Positions 20,016 to 28,940 of a stretch of DNA of 44,854 bases are shown here, piece by piece (positions within the stretch are counted from its first letter, which is position 1; the number at the start of each line of letters is the position of its first letter). The stretch is from a bacterium (GTDB lineage Bacteria > Desulfobacterota > Binatia > Binatales > Binataceae): contig JADBKU010000026.1 of the NCBI GenBank assembly GCA_014896235.1, forward strand, positions 1 through 44,854, read 5' to 3'. The notes below the pieces were generated by a model, which was not told where the DNA came from, did not search any database, and was given only the letters and a program-made list of their open reading frames with translations. Both the position numbers and the translations under genes were made by a program.

Positions 20016-21287
20016 TTGGATTTCAATCTGCCCGCCGAATTGACGGCTTATCTGGCCGAGCTCGACGAATTCATCGAACGGGAAATCAAGCCGCTCGAAC
20101 GCGAAAACGACAACATCCGCTTTTTCGACCATCGCCGCGAATGGGCGCGCACCGATTTCGAGCGCGGCGGCCTGCCGCGCCACGAATGGGAGGCGTTGCT
20201 CGGCGAGATGCGCCGGCGCGCCGATCGCGCCGGTCATTACCGCTACGCCCTGCCTCGGGAATACGGCGGCAAGGATGGAACTAATCTCGGCATGGCCGTC
20301 ATTCGCGAGCATCTGGCGGCCAAGGGTCTCGGCCTGCATAACGATTTGCAGAACGAAAGCTCGATCGTCGGCAATCTCCCGACCGTGCTGATGTTTCGCG
20401 ATTTCGGCACGCCCGAGCAGAAGGCCAAATTCATTCCGGGGATTCTTGAAGACAAAATCCGCGTCGCCTTCGGCCTGACCGAGCCAAACCACGGTTCGGA
20501 CGCGACCTGGATGGAGACGCGGGCGGTGCGCGACGGCGACGGATGGCGGATCACAGGCGCGAAGATGTGGAACACCGGCCTGCACGTCGCCACGCACGAT
20601 CTCGTTTTCGCGCGGCACGAAGGACGCGACGGCAGTCCGCGCGGAATCGGATGCTTTATCGTGCCGACCAACAGCGCCGGCTTCAAAATCGAAGAGTACC
20701 TCTGGACCTTCAACATGCCGACTGACCATCCGCGGATTTCGCTGAACGACGTCTGGGTTCCAGCCGATGCGATTCTTGGCGATCCGCAGGACGGTCTCGC
20801 CGTGGCGCAGCATTTCGTGCATGAAAATCGCATCCGGCAGGCCGCATCGTCGCTCGGCGCCGCGCAGTATTGCATCAATGAGGCTGTCAAGTATGCGCAG
20901 GAGCGCAAGCCCTTCGGCAAGGCGCTCGCGACCAATCAGGCGATCCAATGGCCGCTGGTCGAATTGCATACGGAGGCCGCGATGCTCCGCACGCTGATCT
21001 ACAAAACGGCGTGGGAGATGGATCAGATGTCGAAGCCCGAGGTAGCCGAAAAGCTCTCCGACAAGGTTGCGATGTGCAACTACCGGGCGAACCGGCTGGT
21101 GTGCGAAGCGGCGGACCGCGCGATGCAGGTGCACGGCGGAATCGGCTATTCGCGGCACAAGCCGTTCGAGCATATCTATCGGCATCATCGCCGCTACCGC
21201 ATCACCGAAGGCGCCGAGGAGATCCAGATGCGGCGGGTGGCGCAGATTCTGTTCGGCTTCGGCCGCAAGGGACGCGCCGAAGGATAA
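20016..21287 (+). CDS. Acyl-CoA dehydrogenase family protein
   Basis: 423 residues, TTG start at 20016 with AGGAG ten bases upstream. FAD-dependent alpha,beta-dehydrogenation of an acyl-CoA. Visible blocks: LPREYGGKDGTNLGMAVI, then FGLTEPNHGSDATWMETRAV (FAD/substrate loop), DGWRITGAKMWNTG, a C-terminal helical domain with RKPFGKALATNQAIQW and VHGGIGYSRHKPFEHIYR, and RITEGAEEIQMRR, which holds the catalytic-Glu region. Length is normal (380-420). It is followed within 16 bp by a phosphotransferase, as in ACAD10/11-type pathways for hydroxylated acyl-CoAs; the substrate is unknown. Confidence 0.93.
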   Translation: MDFNLPAELTAYLAELDEFIEREIKPLERENDNIRFFDHRREWARTDFERGGLPRHEWEALLGEMRRRADRAGHYRYALPREYGGKDGTNLGMAVIREHLAAKGLGLHNDLQNESSIVGNLPTVLMFRDFGTPEQKAKFIPGILEDKIRVAFGLTEPNHGSDATWMETRAVRDGDGWRITGAKMWNTGLHVATHDLVFARHEGRDGSPRGIGCFIVPTNSAGFKIEEYLWTFNMPTDHPRISLNDVWVPADAILGDPQDGLAVAQHFVHENRIRQAASSLGAAQYCINEAVKYAQERKPFGKALATNQAIQWPLVELHTEAAMLRTLIYKTAWEMDQMSKPEVAEKLSDKVAMCNYRANRLVCEAADRAMQVHGGIGYSRHKPFEHIYRHHRRYRITEGAEEIQMRRVAQILFGFGRKGRAEG

Positions 21288-21303
21288 GGCGCGGCGGCCG
21301 CCG

Positions 21304-22320
21304 ATGAACCAGGACGAAATTTTCGCGCGGCGCCTGCAGGCCGCGATCGCGCGCCATCTCGGCGCTCCCGGCGCGCTGCACAATTTGCAGCGCCTGACCG
21401 GCGGCGCGACCAAGACCACCTGGTCGTTCGACGCCGACGTCGGCGAAAAACGGCTCGAACTGATTGTGCAGCTCTCGAACGCCGGAGCGACGCCCGTGCC
21501 CGATCCGCTCGCAGGCGTGACGCCCCATCTGAATTCCGAGGAAGACGCGCAAATCGTGATGGCGGCGGAGCGCGGAGGCGTGCCCGCGCCGCACGTCTAT
21601 GCGGTATTCGATGAGGCCGACGGAATCGGCCACGGCTACGTGACGGGACGGGTGGCGGGCGAGACGCTCGGGCCGCGCATCGTGCGCGACGAACAATTCG
21701 CCGCCGCGCGCGCCGTGATGGCGCGCCAATGCGGCGAAATTCTGGCCGCGATCCACAAGATCGATCCGCGCGAGGCGCCGTTCCTGATTCGCCAGGACGC
21801 GGCGGCCGAAGTGGCCGCGTATTATCGCTACGTCGATCACTACGGACTGAAACTGCCGGCGGTCGAACTCGGACTGAAATGGGCCGCCGATCACGCCCCG
21901 AAAAATCCGCGGATGACGGTGCTTCATGGCGATTTCCGCACCGGCAACCTGATCGTCGGCGAAGAAGGAATCCGCTGCGTGCTCGATTGGGAAATTTCCC
22001 AGATCGGCGATCCGATGCAGGACCTGGGATGGTTGTGCGTGAAGACCTGGCGCTTCGGCGGCAAGCCGCCGGTGGGCGGATTCGGCTCGCGCGAAGATCT
22101 CTTCGCGGCTTACGAACGCGCCAGCGGAATACCCGTCGATCCGAAGCAGGTGATGTTCTGGGAGGCGTTCGGCGACGTGAAATGGGCGATCATGTGCCTG
22201 CGCAAGGGGATGGCCTTCAGCGACGGGACCGAACCGATCAGTATCGAGCAGTCCGCGATCGGCCGGCGGATCGAGGAGCCGTTGTGGGATTTTCTCAACC
22301 TGATCGAGGGGCGCGAATGA
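21304..22320 (+). CDS. APH-type phosphotransferase family protein (ACAD10/11-associated)
   Basis: 338 residues. Kinase-like fold with LTGGATKTTWSFDA (glycine loop), the catalytic loop VLHGDFRTGNLIV near residue 207 (Asp base, Asn metal ligand) and VLDWEISQIGDP (DFG-equivalent). Such enzymes follow acyl-CoA dehydrogenases in many bacteria and correspond to the kinase domain of ACAD10/11, which phosphorylates 4-hydroxyacyl-CoAs before elimination. The neighbouring dehydrogenase and DUF6285 gene support that role, but substrate is inferred. Confidence 0.88.
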   Translation: MNQDEIFARRLQAAIARHLGAPGALHNLQRLTGGATKTTWSFDADVGEKRLELIVQLSNAGATPVPDPLAGVTPHLNSEEDAQIVMAAERGGVPAPHVYAVFDEADGIGHGYVTGRVAGETLGPRIVRDEQFAAARAVMARQCGEILAAIHKIDPREAPFLIRQDAAAEVAAYYRYVDHYGLKLPAVELGLKWAADHAPKNPRMTVLHGDFRTGNLIVGEEGIRCVLDWEISQIGDPMQDLGWLCVKTWRFGGKPPVGGFGSREDLFAAYERASGIPVDPKQVMFWEAFGDVKWAIMCLRKGMAFSDGTEPISIEQSAIGRRIEEPLWDFLNLIEGRE

Positions 22321-22351
22321 CGCTGCCGACCGCGCACGGAGCGTGACACAA

Positions 22352-22708
22352 ATGCCGACCAGCAAACCCGATGCGACGATATTGTTGCAGGCGGCGACGA
22401 AATACCTCGAAGAGGAATTGCTGCCGACGCTGAATGGCTATTACCGCTTTCAGACGCGAGTGACTATTAACGTCCTGAATATCGTGCGCCGCGAGTTGGA
22501 ATCGCGCGGCGCGCACGCCGCGGATGAAACCGCGCGGCTGAAAGCGATCCTTGGCCACGACGAACCGCTCGAATCATTGAATGACGAACTGTGCGCGCGG
22601 ATTCGTTCCGGCGCGATCGCGACGGACGACGCGACGTTGCGCGATCACGTGCGCCGTTCGCTCGCCGAGGCGCTCGCGATCAACAATCCCAAGTGGCCCT
22701 CGCGCTAG
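22352..22708 (+). CDS. DUF6285 domain protein
   Basis: 118 residues from ATG 22352 (GGAG ten bases upstream; a GTG at 22343 is too close to that site). LLQAATKYLEEELLPTLNGYYRF, NVLNIVRRELE and CARIRSGAIATDDATL match the small family found after phosphotransferase and acyl-CoA dehydrogenase genes. All-helical, no catalytic motif; function unknown. It starts 31 bp after the phosphotransferase and ends the operon. Confidence 0.78.
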   Translation: MPTSKPDATILLQAATKYLEEELLPTLNGYYRFQTRVTINVLNIVRRELESRGAHAADETARLKAILGHDEPLESLNDELCARIRSGAIATDDATLRDHVRRSLAEALAINNPKWPSR

Positions 22709-22746
22709 CCCCGGCCTGAATTCCGCGGACGCGCGGCGCAGGGCGG

Positions 22747-23535
22747 TCAGGCGGATTGCATGCGGGCCTGCGCTGCCCGGGTCGCGGCCGGATCGTCGGG
22801 CTGGCTGTCGCGCTCGATCCGCTCGCGGATAATGCGCAGGGTGTCCATGTTGTACGGGATGCCGCAATGGGTCGAATTGACCTCGACCGCTTCGACGCAA
22901 GCGCCTTCTTCGATGCAGCTTTCCCAGTCAACCACGCCGTCGGTCCTGGAATAGATCAGCGTCTCATGAATTCCCGGCGGAGGTTCGCTGCCGAGAACGC
23001 CGCAAACGGTCGCGAGCCGGTCGGGCGGGCAATGGCATCCGATTTCGTTCACACGCATCGCGACGGTCGCAAGCATTTTGACGAACGGATTGGAATGCTT
23101 GTGCGGCTCACGGATCGGCGAACCGAGCAGTATCACCTGATCGACCAGGTCCGGATGGCGCCGGGCGAGTTCGCGCGCATAGATGCCGCCCAGGCTGTGA
23201 CCGATGACGACTAATTTTTCACCGGAACGGCTGGCCCGATCCTGCAAAATCCGGCCGAGGCGTTCGAGCGCGCGCACGGGGCAATCGGTGTTTGCAAGGA
23301 TGCCTGAAAAATAGACCTGATGACCGCGGGCGCGCAGCCAATCGGCGAAGGGATAAAGCGTGGCGTCGCCAGCCAGAAAGCCGGGAATCAGCAATATCGA
23401 GCGTTTGTTTTCCGCGGTGCGAGCGATCGGCCAAGTCCACGCGCGCTGGGCGAAAGTCGCGACTTCACGCACGACGCGAAACTCCTGCAGCAAGTCCATG
23501 AAGGAAAGATTGGTTCCGCCATCGCTCCGGTTCAT
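22747..23535 (-). CDS. Alpha/beta hydrolase (lipase-like)
   Basis: 262 residues. ILLIPGFLAGDATLYPFADWL with the oxyanion region, nucleophile elbow GHSLGGIYARELA (Ser about 113), Asp in SRTDGVVDW and catalytic His in STHCGIPYN. The HSLGG elbow and PGFLAGD recall triacylglycerol lipases and esterases acting on hydrophobic esters. No signal peptide, so cytoplasmic. ATG 23535 has GAGG seven bases upstream. It converges on the acyl-CoA dehydrogenase operon (38-bp gap). Confidence 0.85.
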   Translation of the reverse strand: MNRSDGGTNLSFMDLLQEFRVVREVATFAQRAWTWPIARTAENKRSILLIPGFLAGDATLYPFADWLRARGHQVYFSGILANTDCPVRALERLGRILQDRASRSGEKLVVIGHSLGGIYARELARRHPDLVDQVILLGSPIREPHKHSNPFVKMLATVAMRVNEIGCHCPPDRLATVCGVLGSEPPPGIHETLIYSRTDGVVDWESCIEEGACVEAVEVNSTHCGIPYNMDTLRIIRERIERDSQPDDPAATRAAQARMQSA

Positions 23536-23873
23536 CAGATAACCTCGTCGCGCATCACGTCCGAAACCTGCAATTCACGCCACTTTAATCAAATGCGCGA
23601 AGAAGCGAAACCATTGACAAAGCTTTCGGTTTTCGCTTCGCGACGCTCGATTTTCCCGCCGCACTAGCGCGGACTGCGGCTCGATGGTCCGCAATGCGCA
23701 TCTCTGACGTTTCTATTTCTTTAGACGCGATCCACGTGCGCTGAATTCAACCGCGCAGCTATGATATGGAGTAATATTGATTCAATAAGTGAGATATTAC
23801 AGCAAAAATCGCGCAAAACAACTAAATGTGATGAGAGTAGATTACGACGCGATTATGGCGTCGGTGTTTCCAA
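23536..23873. other. AT-rich intergenic region, no gene seen
   Basis: About 340 bp upstream of the hydrolase and after the SDR gene's stop. The segment 23755-23840 is notably AT-rich (TATGATATGG, GAGATATTACAGC), unlike its surroundings, but I find no palindrome, RNA fold or convincing promoter. It must hold the hydrolase promoter. Confidence 0.4.
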
Positions 23874-24791
23874 TCAACCGCGGGTCGTGAGCCAATCCAA
23901 GACCCGGTTGCCGAGGGCGAGAGCCGCGTCGGTCAAGCTTGGGAAGAGCGCCGCCAATTTCTCCATCACGACCGCGCCCGGAGGCACGTCGATTTCGGTC
24001 AGGCCAAGGACTACCGCGGCGATCACCGCCCAGCTCACCCATTGCGGGGGCATCGAGGGAAGCGATTCGGGCAGATTCTTGAAGATTCCGGTCCCGCCCG
24101 CGTTACGCACCATCGGCGTATCGATCACGCCCGGCATCACCAGAGACACCTTCACGCCGCTGCCGAAAAGTTCGACGCGCAACGCCTCGGTAAGACCGAC
24201 CACGGCGAATTTGGTCGCGCAGTAGCCGCCGAGCGGCGGCATCCCGCGCCGGCCCGCCAGCGACGCGATATTGACGATATTGCCGGCTCCGCGGGACCGC
24301 ATCGCGGGCAATACCAACTGCATCGCGTGCAGCGTGCCCATCAGGTTGACGGACATCATTCGCTCGAGGTCCTCAGGCGGCATCGTTTCGACGCGATCGG
24401 GCAGGGCGATGCCGGCGGAGTTGACGAGCACGTCGATGCGCCGAAAGTGCGACAGCGTTCGTTCAACCGCTTCCTTGAGTTCGCTGCGATGGGTTACGTC
24501 GGCAGCGAGCGGAAGGGCTTCGCCGCCGTTCTTCCGAATTTCCTCGGCGATCTCGTCGAGCATCGAGCGCCTGCGGGCCAGCAGCGCGACTTTGGCGCCC
24601 ATTCGCGCGAAAGTCAGAGCTATGTCGCGTCCTATCCCGCTTGAGGCGCCGGTGATAAGTACCGTCCGGTCGCGGAAATAGGCGCCAGGAACCATCCGCG
24701 ACGCGGCTTCAGCCGCCCGCGCCGCGACTCCCGCCGCTCTGGACGCGCCTCGAGCGTTGCCGGTTGACGTCGATTCGCTACGCTTGGCCAT
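23874..24791 (-). CDS. Short-chain dehydrogenase/reductase
   Basis: 305 residues from ATG 24791 (GGAGGTGAG eight bases upstream). Classical SDR: nucleotide loop TGASSGIGRDIALTF, VLVNSAGIALPD, catalytic Ser in NIVNIASLAGRRG, Y-x3-K in GGYCATKFAVVGLTEALR, and PGVIDTPMVR. The Arg-rich loop LLARRRSML suggests NADP(H). A 45-residue N-terminal extension and a hydrophobic C-terminal stretch (WVSWAVIAAVVLGL) suggest membrane association, as in several lipid-acting SDRs. It lies with lipid genes, so fatty or sterol alcohol/keto substrates are plausible. Confidence 0.9.
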   Translation of the reverse strand: MAKRSESTSTGNARGASRAAGVAARAAEAASRMVPGAYFRDRTVLITGASSGIGRDIALTFARMGAKVALLARRRSMLDEIAEEIRKNGGEALPLAADVTHRSELKEAVERTLSHFRRIDVLVNSAGIALPDRVETMPPEDLERMMSVNLMGTLHAMQLVLPAMRSRGAGNIVNIASLAGRRGMPPLGGYCATKFAVVGLTEALRVELFGSGVKVSLVMPGVIDTPMVRNAGGTGIFKNLPESLPSMPPQWVSWAVIAAVVLGLTEIDVPPGAVVMEKLAALFPSLTDAALALGNRVLDWLTTRG

Positions 24792-24873
24792 CTGACGCTC
24801 ACCTCCGCCGCGGACGGCGCCCGCATTCCCAATGAAGCAGCACACGCCAGCGGAAGCGAGCGCAATTTATTTG

Positions 24874-25461
24874 TTAGACGCTGATTTGATCGCTCAGACC
24901 TTCCATATCGTAGCTCATGATCAGCAGGTCGCGCGGATGCCCATCGCGATCGATGACCCAATCCTGCAACAGCGCTTCAACCTGAAAGCCCAGCTTGTCG
25001 AAGGCGGCGCGCGCGCCGGCCTGATCCGGGGTCATCATCGCAGCCATCTTTTTCAATCCGCGCTCCTGGCCGATTTTGAAGATTTCAGCCGCCAGATGCC
25101 GTCCTAGTCCGCTGCCGCGATAAGCCGGAGCGACCTGAACGCGGATTTCGCCGACCCGCCGCGTCCATCGCGCCTGGTCCGTATGGACGCTGCCATACCC
25201 GACGATTTTCCCGTCGGATTCCGCGATGACGGTCGCGGTATTCCCCTTTTTGACGTTGGCCAGCCAGTCTTCGACCACCTCTGGCTCAGTGATATCGGTG
25301 CGCAAAAAAAGCAGATCGTCGTGCGGCAGTGAACGCGCAAAAGCGATAATCCCCGCTTTGTCGGCGGATTCGATGAGGCGCACCGTAACGCTACGCCCGT
25401 TGGAGAGTTTCAATTCTTTCGGAAACCCTGCCGTACCGTTGCTTCGATGCGCCTTGGCCAT
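24874..25461 (-). CDS. GNAT-family N-acetyltransferase
   Basis: 195 residues from ATG 25461 (GGAG six bases upstream; ATG 25467 also possible). Acetyl-CoA binding motif A: IRVQVAPAYRGSGLGRHLAA (R-x2-G-x-G). DGKIVGYGSVHTDQ forms the beta4 region and GARAAFDKLGFQVEA motif B. Cytoplasmic. The substrate is not evident. It is on the strand of the SDR, 82 bp upstream of it, and divergent from the acyltransferase at 25737. Confidence 0.87.
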   Translation of the reverse strand: MAKAHRSNGTAGFPKELKLSNGRSVTVRLIESADKAGIIAFARSLPHDDLLFLRTDITEPEVVEDWLANVKKGNTATVIAESDGKIVGYGSVHTDQARWTRRVGEIRVQVAPAYRGSGLGRHLAAEIFKIGQERGLKKMAAMMTPDQAGARAAFDKLGFQVEALLQDWVIDRDGHPRDLLIMSYDMEGLSDQISV

Positions 25462-25736
25462 GTTCATCTCCGTCGCGACGGGACATCGCCACGCATATCA
25501 CTCCCGCGCTTGGAATGCGATTGAAACCGCCGTGGTCGCGATGGCGACGGCGGGATTCTAGTGCGGGCATAAAAGTGTCGGCAAGCGCCGCCGCAAGGCG
25601 CGTTCGGCAGATCATGCACGCTTTGGGCATCCACAGCCATATCGTGGCCAGCGGCCTGATTGACCCGCCAGCAGCCGCTGGCGCATCCTTGGTTGGCTGT
25701 TCGGCTGCCAAATTCTTGCTTGGGGGTGCGAGCCAG

Positions 25737-27263
25737 ATGGCGGATGAGGGAAAATCGCCGGTCAAGCTTTCCCACCGGATGAGCACGCAGGACGCGTCGT
25801 TCATCTACGGCGAATCGCATAGCGGCCCCCTTCATATCGGCTCGCTGAATATTTTCGAGTCGCCGATCGATTACGACGAGATTCTCGATCACATGGCGCG
25901 GCGGATGCATCTGCTGCCCCGTTATCGTCAGCGACTGGCCTTCGCGCCGTTCAATCTCGCCCATGCCACGTTCGAGGATGATCCCGATTTCGACCTGCGC
26001 AATCACATCAAACCGCACAGTCTTCCGGACGGCGCCGACGAGCGAACGTTTCTCGCGGCGGCGATGGCCGCATTCGAGCCGATGCTTGATCGCAACAAGC
26101 CGCTCTGGGAGATGCATCTGTTTCAGGGGCTTCCGCGCGGCCGCTCGGCGGTCGTGTGGAAGGTGCATCATTGCCTCGTCGATGGCGTCTCGGGGATGGA
26201 GCTGCTGACGGTCGCGCTCGATTTTCGCGCCGAAGCTCCGCCCCCAGAGCAGCCGGCGCTGCCATGGCGGCCGCAGCCGCTGCCCAGCGCGCTGCGTCGT
26301 TTCGCCACCGCGCTGGTCGATCTCGCGCAAAACCGGTTGAACGAGGCGCGGCAACTGGCGGGCATGATCGACGCGCCGCGCGAAGCGCTGAAACGCGCCG
26401 CGACGATCGCGAATTACGCCGCGAAGCTGACCGCGATGCTGGGCCGGCGAATCGTCGCCGCGCCGTGGAACGCCGGCTTGGTCAGTCCCGCCCGATCGTT
26501 GGCGTGGTTGAAGGTATCGTTCGCCGATTTGCGATCGATTCGGAACGCGCTGGGCGGCACCGCAAACGACGTGGTGCTGGCGATCCTGAGCGAAGCAGCG
26601 GCGCGCTATCTCGCGGAGCATGGCGTGCGCACCGACCATGCGCCGCTGCGCATCGGATGCCCCGTCAATGTGCGGCGCGGCGCGGAAAGCGGCGCGTTGG
26701 GCAATCGGGTCTCGATGATGTTTCCGGAATTCGCGTCGGAACCGATGGACGCGATCGAGCGGCTGCAGGCTGTGATTCGCGAAACGAACCGGATTAAGAG
26801 CGCGGGCGACGCCCAAGCGCTGGAACTTATGATGGAACTCGGCGATCTGGTTGCGCCGATGCTGCTGGGCATGGGGTCGCTGGTCGGAACGAACGCGGTC
26901 GATGCGGCGTCGAAGCTGGCGGCGCTTGCGCCGCGGGTCGCGCGGGTCGCGCCGTTGCCGCCGCCGGGCATCAATTTCATCGCGACCAATGTTCCCGGAG
27001 CGCAGGTGCCGCTCTATCTTGCCGGGCGTGAGATGGTCGAGATGGTCGGCCTCGTGCCGCTCGGCGCGAACCTTGGCTACAATGTCGCGATCGTAAGCTA
27101 CAACCAGACGCTGGTCTTCGGCATGATGGCCGAACCGCGCCTGATGCCGGACGTCGATCGGATGCGGGATTTAGCCGGGGATGTCTTCAACGAGTTGATG
27201 GCGGCCGCGAAGGCGCAGGCCGGCGGCGCGACCGCGCGCTCCTCCCAGCCGCGCGCCGCGTGA
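25737..27263 (+). CDS. Wax ester synthase / diacylglycerol acyltransferase (WS/DGAT)
   Basis: 508 residues from ATG 25737 (MADEGKSPVKLSHRMSTQDA); the longer open frame upstream is not coding-like. The active-site HHxxxDG is HHCLVDG at 144-150. Also typical: RNKPLWEMHLFQGL, the NDVVLAIL block and C-terminal PPPGINFIATNVPG with NLGYNVAIVSYN. The enzyme esterifies acyl-CoA with fatty alcohols or diacylglycerol to form wax esters or triacylglycerol storage lipid at the membrane. It is followed in 34 bp by mlaC-like. Common in actinobacteria and also in several uncultured lineages. Confidence 0.92.
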   Translation: MADEGKSPVKLSHRMSTQDASFIYGESHSGPLHIGSLNIFESPIDYDEILDHMARRMHLLPRYRQRLAFAPFNLAHATFEDDPDFDLRNHIKPHSLPDGADERTFLAAAMAAFEPMLDRNKPLWEMHLFQGLPRGRSAVVWKVHHCLVDGVSGMELLTVALDFRAEAPPPEQPALPWRPQPLPSALRRFATALVDLAQNRLNEARQLAGMIDAPREALKRAATIANYAAKLTAMLGRRIVAAPWNAGLVSPARSLAWLKVSFADLRSIRNALGGTANDVVLAILSEAAARYLAEHGVRTDHAPLRIGCPVNVRRGAESGALGNRVSMMFPEFASEPMDAIERLQAVIRETNRIKSAGDAQALELMMELGDLVAPMLLGMGSLVGTNAVDAASKLAALAPRVARVAPLPPPGINFIATNVPGAQVPLYLAGREMVEMVGLVPLGANLGYNVAIVSYNQTLVFGMMAEPRLMPDVDRMRDLAGDVFNELMAAAKAQAGGATARSSQPRAA

Positions 27264-27297
27264 ACGCAGGCGGAAGAACCACAGTCACGAACCAGCG

Positions 27298-27972
27298 ATG
27301 AACCCGGTTGGCGACGCAAATCTTCGATGGCGGAACGCGAGATCCGCGTTCGCGCTGGCGGCGATGATATTCGTCCTTGTCGTCCTGGCGGCGGGATTTA
27401 CCGCCTCTCCGGCTATCGCGGGCGGCGCGCCAAACAACGGTCCGGTGGCCGCCGTGCGCGAAACGATCGCCGAGGCCACGCCCGTCTTCAAAAATGCGGC
27501 GCTGACGCCGCAGGAACGGCGGCAGCGGCTCCGCGCGATTGCGATCAGGCATTTCGATTTTGTCTATATGGCGCGTTCCGCGATGGGCACGCATTGGAAA
27601 ACCTTGACCGACGCGCAACGCCGCGAGTTCGTTCCGACCTTCACCGACTACGTGATGGACACCTATCTCGGAACGCTCAAGCAGAACACGGTCGAATCCG
27701 CCGGCCACGGACTCAAGGACAAAGCGCGCATCGACGGCCCCGGCCTCGCGACGGTTTTCGGCGAGGTGCGGATGCCGAATCTGGCCGATCCTCTGAACGT
27801 GGAATATTCCCTGCGCCGCGACGGCGGGACCTGGAAGCTCTATGACATAGTCGTCGATGGGTCGAGCACGATGGCGACGTATCGCAGGGAGTTCAACCAG
27901 AAAATGAACGCGGGCGGCTTCGACCAGCTCGAAGCCGAGTTGAAACGCAAGATCGCGCTCGCGCCTTCCTGA
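27298..27972 (+). CDS. MlaC/Ttg2D-family phospholipid-binding periplasmic protein
   Basis: 224 residues with a signal peptide: basic start, hydrophobic core FALAAMIFVLVVLAAG and cleavage after ASPAIA (about residue 41). Mature part: AIRHFDFVYMARSAMGTHWK, LTDAQRREFVPTFTDYVMDT, typical of MlaC, which ferries phospholipids between outer membrane and the inner-membrane MlaFEDB complex. The other Mla genes are absent here. Its presence implies an outer membrane and so supports a Gram-negative host. Confidence 0.88.
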   Translation: MNPVGDANLRWRNARSAFALAAMIFVLVVLAAGFTASPAIAGGAPNNGPVAAVRETIAEATPVFKNAALTPQERRQRLRAIAIRHFDFVYMARSAMGTHWKTLTDAQRREFVPTFTDYVMDTYLGTLKQNTVESAGHGLKDKARIDGPGLATVFGEVRMPNLADPLNVEYSLRRDGGTWKLYDIVVDGSSTMATYRREFNQKMNAGGFDQLEAELKRKIALAPS

Positions 27973-28127
27973 CACGGTTGCATCATGAAACCGTATCGGC
28001 GACGATCGCCGTTGCGGTTCGATAGCGCGCTTCGCCGGTCAGCCATCGCCTTGCGCGGGGGCGGCGGGCCGCGCCACATTTGAGCAACGTCACGCCGGCC
28101 GGCGCGGCCGGCCACAAGGAGCGTTCG

Positions 28128-28832
28128 ATGATCGACGTTTATTTCTGGACCACGCCCAACGGTTACAAAGTCACGATCATGCTCGAAGAGCTGGGATGGG
28201 AGTACAAGGTCATTCCGGTGAATATCGGCAAGGGCGATCAGTTCAAGCCCGAATTCCTTAAGATCAGCCCGAACAACCGGATTCCGGCGATCGTCGATCA
28301 TGACGGGCCCGGCGGCGAACCGATCGCGATTTTCGAGTCGGGCGCGATCCTGATGTATCTGGCGGAAAAGAGCGGATGGAAATTCATGCCGCAGGACGCG
28401 CGGCGGCGCTACGACGTCGTGCAGTGGCTGATGTTCCAGATGGCGAGCGTGGGACCGATGCTCGGCCAGGCGCATCATTTCCGCCGCTACGCGCCGGAAA
28501 AAATCCAATACGCGATCGATCGCTACACCAACGAAGCGCGCCGCATCTACGGCGTGATCGACAAGCGCGTCGGCGAGGTTCCCTACCTTGCGGGCGAGTA
28601 CTCGATCGCGGATATGGCGGCGTATCCGTGGATTCGCCCGCATAATTGGCAGGGCCAGGCGCTCGAGGATTTCCCTAACCTGAAGCGCTGGTACGACGCG
28701 ATCGAGTCGCGCCCCGCCGTGCAGCGCGGAATCGCGGTGATGAAAGAGGAACTGGAAAAAGCGCGCAACGTGGCGCCCGACAAAAAATCGTGGGAGGTTC
28801 TTTTCGGCAAGCAGCAATTCGAAAGGCGCTAG
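28128..28832 (+). CDS. Nu-class glutathione S-transferase (YghU/YfcG-like)
   Basis: 234 residues from ATG 28128, with AAGGAG six bases upstream. The N-terminal thioredoxin-fold starts with FWTTPNGYKVTIMLEELG; the TPNGxK signature is typical of the nu-class disulphide-reductase GSTs. NNRIPAIVDHDG (cis-Pro) and FESGAILMYLAEKSGW (Glu-Ser) bind glutathione. The C-terminal helical domain ends with YSIADMAAYPWIRPHNWQGQ and FPNLKRWYDAI. Expected activity: glutathione disulphide or organic hydroperoxide reduction. A strong terminator follows. Confidence 0.92.
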   Translation: MIDVYFWTTPNGYKVTIMLEELGWEYKVIPVNIGKGDQFKPEFLKISPNNRIPAIVDHDGPGGEPIAIFESGAILMYLAEKSGWKFMPQDARRRYDVVQWLMFQMASVGPMLGQAHHFRRYAPEKIQYAIDRYTNEARRIYGVIDKRVGEVPYLAGEYSIADMAAYPWIRPHNWQGQALEDFPNLKRWYDAIESRPAVQRGIAVMKEELEKARNVAPDKKSWEVLFGKQQFERR

Positions 28833-28857
28833 CCGGACTTTGTCGGCTTCAGCCGTC

Positions 28858-28892
28858 GAATCCCGCGCCATGAGCGCGGGATTCGTTTTTTC
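28858..28892 (+). terminator. Rho-independent terminator after the GST gene
   Basis: Perfect 11-bp stem GAATCCCGCGC (28858-28868) and GCGCGGGATTC (28874-28884) with loop CATGA, followed by GTTTTTTC. It ends 25 bp after the GST stop and isolates it from the convergent panE. Confidence 0.92.
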
Positions 28893-28940
28893 TGGATGCG
28901 GTCCCGGACAGTGGATTCCGCCGGATCGGCGCCGATGCCA

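Noticed and set aside
23761..24225. Plus-strand ORF over the SDR 3' end
   Set aside because: Antisense shadow of the SDR gene; starts in AT-rich non-coding DNA.
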